The position numbers and the translations under genes are program-made. A model generated the notes under the pieces. It saw only the letters and a program-made list of their open reading frames with translations, had not been told where the DNA came from and made no database searches. A stretch of 64,000 nucleotides of DNA. Source: Cylicocyclus nassatus. Lineage: Eukaryota; Nematoda; Chromadorea; Rhabditida; Strongylidae. Below, in pieces: positions 56,950-64,000 of the stretch (position 1 is its first letter; every line of letters begins with the position of its first letter). Location: contig CATQJL010000001.1 of NCBI GenBank assembly GCA_958299035.1, positions 31,917,554 through 31,981,553 on the forward strand, written 5' to 3'.

Positions 56950-58428
56950 TAGTAGTGGTGCAGAACTTATTAACAGCAATTCGACCGAATCAGCTCTCCG
57001 CTCCCGCGCGGCCGCCTTGACGCTGCGCCTCTTTCGCGAACATGTCATCTGATCACCTTTCCCACCGCAAGGAAAGGCGGAACCTTAATTGACTGCAAAT
57101 GATCAGGGTCTGGCACAGATCGTTTGGAAGCAGGCTGGACTTCGTTTTTGAAGCAAACAGCAAAGGGGATATCGTTTTTGCCGAGTCGGGGCCGAGCACT
57201 AAGAATAAGCGCCATTTAGTCGAACACAAGCTTTTCGGACAGGTTATCACACGATTGACATGCTCTATCGTGTATGGCGAAAAGTGCGCGCGATTTGAAA
57301 GCAAGGCTAAAATAGAAAAATTGCTTGTTTACAGCGCACACAAAATCATATGACACCAAAACTAAACTGTATACATAGAAAATTATTTGCAAAAGAATTA
57401 TGTAAAAAGTTTTGAAAACTTATGTGAAGTAATACCTTTTCCAAAATTAGATCGTCTCCAGACGGCCACCAGACGATCTGAGATCGTCTGGAGCATATAT
57501 TTCCGTCACTTCACATAAGTTTCGGATCTTTTTAGCATAGACGGATTCCCTGGTCAAGAATCTATCCCTGAGCATGACGACATTTTCATATCATTTCCAT
57601 TCCTTTGTTTTTTGCCTTCACTTCTTCTAGCTTTGTTAAATATCGGGCTCTAATGCCAAAGTCTTGTGCATGGGTAGTATTCAGCTCCAATCAAATTTTC
57701 ACTCTTATCTTTTGCCTTTTCTTTCAGACTAGTGGATCTTCCTTGCTTTCATCTTCTCCTAAGCAGGTAGGTCAAAGGGGACTTCGTAAAACTTCCGAAA
57801 GTCAGGGGAGACTTCGTTTTCGAAAACCCTAGAAACTGGCTCGTGCCGGGCCCTGCAAGTGATTAAGAGCATGTTTGCGGAAGAGGTGCAGAATCCCGTG
57901 CGGGAGCGGAGCTGGTGCATGGGACCCTGCAATTGATAGCCCTATACACGCTTGCATGCACGTGCATCCCCGGGTTGCCAAGGAGCTGCCATACAAGAAC
58001 AGATTTTCACTATTCTTATTCCGCTGGGGATCTCCAGAGGATCACCTCTCATTTTTAAAGTCTTCCTATGAACTCAATGAAATAGCTGTGAAATTGTGCT
58101 GAGGATATAAAATGGCACTGTTAAACACATCTATAGCAAAGTAATAAGTGATCAGGATATCGGAGTTTTCGATAAATCACTGCTCGCGAGCTAGTGATTA
58201 TTGAAAAAATCCGCAAGTGCCTTAGTATGTCTTCAGTTTGACAGTGGTTTCATTGAGTTTTCAGATAGGTAAATGACTCTAAAAAATCAAATGTGAATCC
58301 CCTAGGAATCCCAAAATATATACAAATCTAATTTCGTATGGCGGCAAACCTGGAATTTATTATACGCAGATCGCAGATATCAAGGTATTAAAATCTTTAT
58401 AACTTAGTTAGAAAAAGAAGAACAAAAT
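56950..58428. other. Stretch without supported gene
   Basis: Contains a perfect 11-bp palindrome around 57480 (CCAGACGATCT G AGATCGTCTGG, 57469-57491). Frames at 57099-57353 and 57605-57832 lack motifs or splice context. Confidence 0.45.
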
Positions 58429-58429
58429 T

Positions 58430-59190
58430 TAGGCCCGTATGCACGTACATCCCCGCTGGGGAGGGGAGAGGATTTGAGAGGGGATGCCTCATATCTCGCT
58501 ACTCCACGTATCATTCTTCTTCCTTTTCTATCTTGATTATGTAGGTTTTCATACATTTAAGCCTGCGATGCCATAATCGATGCCAGGTTACTTCCATACA
58601 AAATTGGTTTTTTGCCATTTCGTGTGATCCACAGGAAGTCCCCAGGGGATCCTTAGGGGATCCTCTGGAGATCATTTCTCATTTTCAAAGTAATTTATAT
58701 TCCTGAGAAGTCAATGAAAAGTTGTAAATTGTACTGAGGGTATACTACGACACTGCTAAGCATATTTTCGACAGAAGAAATAGAATCTGAGGATTGTAAA
58801 ATTTTCGATGATCTCTGGCTCGCGAGCTAGGGTTTATCGAAGATTTTGATATTCTGAGATTTCACTTATTCCTACTATACTCATCTTTAGCACCGCCGTT
58901 ATATCCACAGTACAATTTTGCAGCTCTTCATTGAGTTTTCAGAGAGATAATTGGCATTGAAATTGAGAGGTGATCCTGGAAATCTCTAGGGGATCTCATA
59001 AAATAGTGAAAATTCACTCAATCATGCCAGTAACCTGAGGCATCCATTATGCGCACGTATAAGTGTATGAGAACCTTCATAAGCAAGATAGAAAAGGAAG
59101 AAGAAAGATACGTTGAGTAGCGAGATATGACGCATCCACTCTCAGATCCCATCCCCTCCCCAGCGATGTGTACGTGCATACGGGGCCTTA
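58430..59190. mobile_element. TIR element, GGCCCGTATGCACGTAC family, copy 2
   Basis: Ends TAGGCCCGTATGCACGTAC and GTACGTGCATACGGGGCCTTA-like. Inner arms are inverted (CATATCTCGCTACTC and GAGTAGCGAGATATGA; GATTTCACTTATTC). Same family as 48599-49952 but about 600 bp shorter. Confidence 0.75.
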
Positions 59191-59479
59191 GAGTAGCAAG
59201 ATATGTATGACGCATCCTCTTATTTTTTTTTCTACAGCGGGTCACCTCTGCTTCGCAGAGACTCGCAGCGGTTTATTCAGAGACTTTTCATAAACGCAAA
59301 AAGGAAAAAAAACCTCGCTGAGTAATGTTGAATATAACGAATAAAAAGTAAATAGCTAACTCATTCCAAAATTCCCATGAATAATCTGCGACTTACGTTT
59401 GGACCAACTATCCGTTTAGTGCTCTTTCTGCGGAAGTAGTGGCATCGTCATGGCACGTAACAATTCGAATTTCAAAAAC

Positions 59480-60260
59480 ATGTATGGGATACCATCGACA
59501 GAGCAAAGCGAGCTCTACAAAAAATGCCATAGCGCTTATGTACCAAATTATAAGTGTGAACTTCGAAAATGGAATCTAAAAAATTTCTGACCGAGAGATC
59601 TAAAAATTTGCTCAATCGAAAAAATTTCTATGGACCTCCGAATCCTTATGGATATACATCTATCAAACATTCATATGCATAGCTGCTGTCATATTTTCCT
59701 GGCTAGACATTGAAAATTAAAAATTTCCATTCATCTGCCTAAGTGCTGTGCTTTTCCCGTGTAAGTATTTAATTTTTTCCAAAAAGTAACTCTTGTAGAA
59801 GGTTGAAAATCTGCGCTCACTTCCCAAACCAAGTGGTATGGCACGCGTTATACTTAATCTGCTTAGTACACTTGCCGCTTGATCCGCCTCGTCAATGGTT
59901 TATTCAGTGAAATGACCAATAGCGAAGCGGTGGTCTGCTTGATTCGCTTGATCCAATTCATCCACTTAACTAATCGTTAGCTCACTCAATTGACCATTGG
60001 TGAGGCGGATCAAGCGGATTAAGTGAAATGAGCGGACTAATAGCGCCTGCTTACAGAACTAAGTACGCCGAAATAACCCATCATCACTTTGGCAGAAACT
60101 TGAGAGCTTTTGATTCTCGACTATCAATATCTAGCCAAGAAATTATGATAGCGTTTGCGTTTATGAATGTTTGATGAGTGATGTATGTCTTTGAGCAACT
60201 TGGGAGTCCGTCGAAGTTTTTTGGACTAACAAGGGATGTCACGTAACTTAATATATTCTG
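59480..60260. repeat. Foldback repeat with a second palindrome inside
   Basis: Outer arms (59620-59760 and 60085-60230) are inverted. Inside, CCGCTTGATCCGCCTC... and GAGGCGGATCAAGCGG form another palindrome (59875-60025) whose motif GCTTGATCCGC also repeats in tandem. It contains GAGCAAAGCGAGCTCTACAA, shared with the 52504 and 54229 elements. Confidence 0.6.
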
Positions 60261-60525
60261 CTTGAGCTCCGAGTTACATCTCTTTTGTGCTGCGTAGTGA
60301 AATTGCCTTCCTTCTTGACCGCCTTGCCTTGAAACACTGCATTCTCCTCACCGCAAAGTGTAAATGATCTTTACCACCCCTTACTATTTGGAGAAATGAT
60401 TTATATGCTTTTTTTTCCTAGATGTGAGTAAACAAATCAGTAAATCGAAGGAAGGACCCAGCGAAAAGTAGCAAAAGCCTTTTGCGCCGTCATTTATAGA
60501 CGAATTTCAGCCTTTTCGGTCCCAT

Positions 60526-61511
<986 letters not shown>

Positions 61512-61514
61512 TAA

Positions 61515-62585
61515 AGTCTATAAGCCAAAAAAATACATATAAATCAACTTCGAACGCTGATTTCATAACTGCGGCTTAGCTGCGGCGAGCTATTCTGAGG
61601 CAAGTTATTAGCATTTTCTGCACGAAATTGGCGCATTCGCCTACTATTTGACTTGAGAAAGCTGCCTGTAGATGGAAATCTGCCTTTAACTTATGCCTGG
61701 GTTAGTGGATATCAAATTGAGTCCTTTGTCATTGACAAAAAACTTAATGTAGTAAATCAGCACCTAGATGAAGAGGCAGTGATGGCAGTAGGTCAAAAAT
61801 TACGCATATTTTGCACAGAGAAAAATCGATAACTCGCTTCAGAATGATGTTCCCCAGTTGGGAACAACATAGTTGGAATTAGCTTTTGAAGCTGATTCAA
61901 ACATTTTTCGGTCACTTGAAAATAATTCCGTTTTCGAAACTCAGCGTGGTTATAACTTGGAATAATAGCAGTATTGGCACATTGTAAAGCTTCCTTTGCT
62001 ATACCGAATGGTACTAAATACATGTTTTATGGTTTGCCTTGTTGCGATGCTATGACAAGGAAGTAAAAAGCGACACTTTCCCTTCCTTTTCCAACCTGAT
62101 AGTAATCCAAAGCAATTTAGTGAGCACTCGAAAATATGCAATTATTTTTAAGAAAATTCTTTCATACAAAATCACCATTTCTATACTAGAGCAGCAGCCT
62201 TGGGAGACCTGTGTTGAAAACAAGTAGTCATCCTCCAGAATTGTTCCCATACGAACTATTGGCGTGGCTGTCTTTTGATCATTTTGACATTCCATTCGAA
62301 TAAGCGCCTCAAATTTGCTGGAGTTAACGTATTGAAGCGATCAAAAGGCAGTCACTTTATGGTTTATATGGGAGCAATTCTGGAGGATGCATGATACCTG
62401 TGCAAAGTTTTGCGCTGGTCGCGTTACACATAAAAGGTTTATAGAGAAGGCCGATATATGTATAAATGAAAGCTGCTTTTGGCATGAATTTTCAAGCAAA
62501 AGGCCTGAAACAGATTGGCGAGCGTTCTTAAAAGCGGCTGGTACTCGGATACAGCACTGTATCACCCCTCCTCACCTACAAATCT
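61515..62585. other. Stretch without supported gene
   Basis: Short frames only; nothing recognised. Confidence 0.45.
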
Positions 62586-62587
62586 CC

Positions 62588-62833
62588 TGAAGGCCTTGAG
62601 CAGAATTCACGCGATTTGGGTCGTCGCGATTCAATCGCAACAAGATGATTGTTACGAGTTGATTGCATGCCGATCTTCTTGCATTTCGGTTGTGATAGTT
62701 TTCCAACACGACTAATCGTGACTAACTATCACAACCGAAATACAAGGAGATCGGCATGAAGTGAACTCGTAACACTTGTCTGGTCGCGATTAAATCGCGA
62801 CGATTAAATCGCGTAAACACTGTCCGAGGCCTA
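62588..62833. mobile_element. GCGATT-family MITE, copy 5
   Basis: GAAGGCCTTGAGCAGAATTC and CACTGTCCGAGGCCTAAC ends; inner GTCGTCGCGATTCAATCGC opposite TTAAATCGCGACGATTAAAT. A central dyad (CATTTCGGTTGTGATAGTT and its complement, around 62705) makes the core almost perfectly palindromic. Confidence 0.75.
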
Positions 62834-62934
62834 ACACTGCGAAAGCGACTGCAGCGCGCAGTCGATGCACGTAAATGTGCTCTTCAAAAAAAGCAAAGTT
62901 TTCCATTTCAAGATTATAACAAACAGGTTTGAAC

Positions 62935-63035
62935 AATTTCATAATTATCATAATTTCTAGGTGTAACCTACGGATTAAGGAACATAATTTCATAATTATC
63001 ATAATTTCTAGGTGTAACCTACGGATTAAGGAACA
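62935..63035 (+). repeat. Perfect 51-bp tandem duplication
   Basis: Two copies of a 51-base unit starting AATTTCATAATTATC and ending GGATTAAGGAACA(T/G). They are identical except the last base, so the duplication is recent. Confidence 0.9.
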
Positions 63036-63039
63036 GTCT

Positions 63040-64000
63040 AGGCTTCTTATTTAGGTTTTTTTCCCACCGAAAAACTTTTCGGACGAAATGATTCTCATCT
63101 TTTGCCATCAAAATTCACTAGTTCACATAGAAAATGTCATAGAAAGAATAGATATGTTTATTTTTTCAGTGATGGTAAGCAGCACCTTCGTTTTGTATAA
63201 AAATTAAACAGTGAAACACGACATCAATTGTTGTACAAGGGCGAGCCTTTGCGAAGCGTGGGTAACGCAATGGTACAGACATAGTAGGCATCTGTCAGAG
63301 AGGAATACTTTACAATGCTCTAAAGCATGTGAGAGTTGCACAACAATAGAAGCTCATTGTTTTGGATTTACTTAGCGGTCACTTGGCTGAGAAATGGTCG
63401 AAAGAACAGTATCATTGGGGTGCATGTCCTAATTTCACAAACAGCGTTCTTGCATTTTGCACGCCTTTTTCGTAAAAGCGTTCAGCTAATAAGTATTACA
63501 ACTCTGAGATCACATTCACCACCGGTTTCAGCAACGTAGATCCCGTGAAGGCCGCTTCGACTAAAAAAGCATTTTTTGTAAGTTCAGTTCGGTTCCATAA
63601 CAACAGTGCGTCACATTTGCGAAGCAAATGCGGCGCAGTGGATAGTAGATAATCCAGAACGTTAGGTGGATCGTAGTTGGTATTGGTAGTGTTGCTCACT
63701 TCCAGCTATGGGTGTGATACTATATGCATGACGGTAATGCTTTCCAGATAGCGCCATCGCGCGACACCCTAGCACAAGACCGTGTCCTCCAGCTGTACTT
63801 GATTAGACTTCCAAGTGTTTTCAACCCTTTTCAAGTAGGAGGTAATGCAATGGGTCCAAAATAGCTGCATTTTTCCAAGTTTCAAAAACGTGAGTAAGTC
63901 TTACTAACAAATTCTCCTAACTTCAGCCTTTTTTCAGTACCAACGTAGCAAGTGATAGCTGCCACAAATAGGATAGGTGCAGTTGCAAGAATTGCTACTA
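63040..64000. other. Right end without supported gene
   Basis: It holds two short hairpins with a TGCGAAGC core (63247-63263 and 63614-63630), described as a recurrent motif. Nothing else recognised. Confidence 0.45.

Overview
The window looks like a transposon-dense stretch of a nematode chromosome, probably clade V and strongylid/hookworm-like. The evidence is the short introns with T-rich (TTTTCAG/TTTTAG) acceptors, AATAAA signals, a troponin C closest in my memory to Caenorhabditis TNC-2, and RTE, Bel/Pao, Penelope and Helitron elements side by side. No prokaryotic, plasmid or phage organisation is visible. The species assignment is inference.

Host genes are few. (1) A complete seven-exon troponin C gene (15467-18538, +) encodes 160 aa, with all splice phases consistent. 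(2) A minus-strand, multi-exon, single-pass membrane protein gene of unknown family lies at about 25728-21882. It has a Thr-rich stalk, a transmembrane segment and a duplicated cytoplasmic tail motif. A decayed inverted copy of its first recognisable exon sits at 26204-26401. (3) The left 13.6 kb holds two diverged tandem copies of one unit of at least 4.7 kb (1-4700 and 8783-13610). Each copy carries a small secreted Cys-rich protein locus (+) and a minus-strand exon set that may be COMM-domain-like. Unit A also has an intact Cys-rich terminal exon that is deleted in unit B. The two copies give empty-site evidence for several later transposon insertions.

The middle (26.7-45 kb) is a retroelement district. 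It contains a full-length RTE-type LINE with an intact reading frame and a perfect 14-bp target duplication (26755-30089). Next is a deleted, non-autonomous Bel/Pao LTR element (30208-35328) whose leader holds an array of small hairpins and whose 3' LTR was hit by a Mutator-like MITE and a Helitron. Further right are a foldback element (36062-37896), a tRNA-derived SINE copy, and a Penelope-like element whose 1.9-kb truncated copy lies in perfect inverted register (arms 40200-42099 and 43038-44937). Each Penelope arm carries a hammerhead-like core.

The right third (45-64 kb) has no gene I can support. It is a mosaic of foldback/TIR elements: mariner-like with TA duplications, hAT-like with 8-bp duplications, a family with GCGATT-rich arms, and a family starting GGCCCGTATGCACGTAC. 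One repeat family contains a 348-nt (GT)n tract and a compact nested hairpin that recurs five times. No conserved multi-gene system was found. The most unusual signals are the hairpin-array leader of the Bel element, the recurrent nested dyads with compensatory changes, the inverted Penelope pair, and the unrecognised membrane-protein locus.
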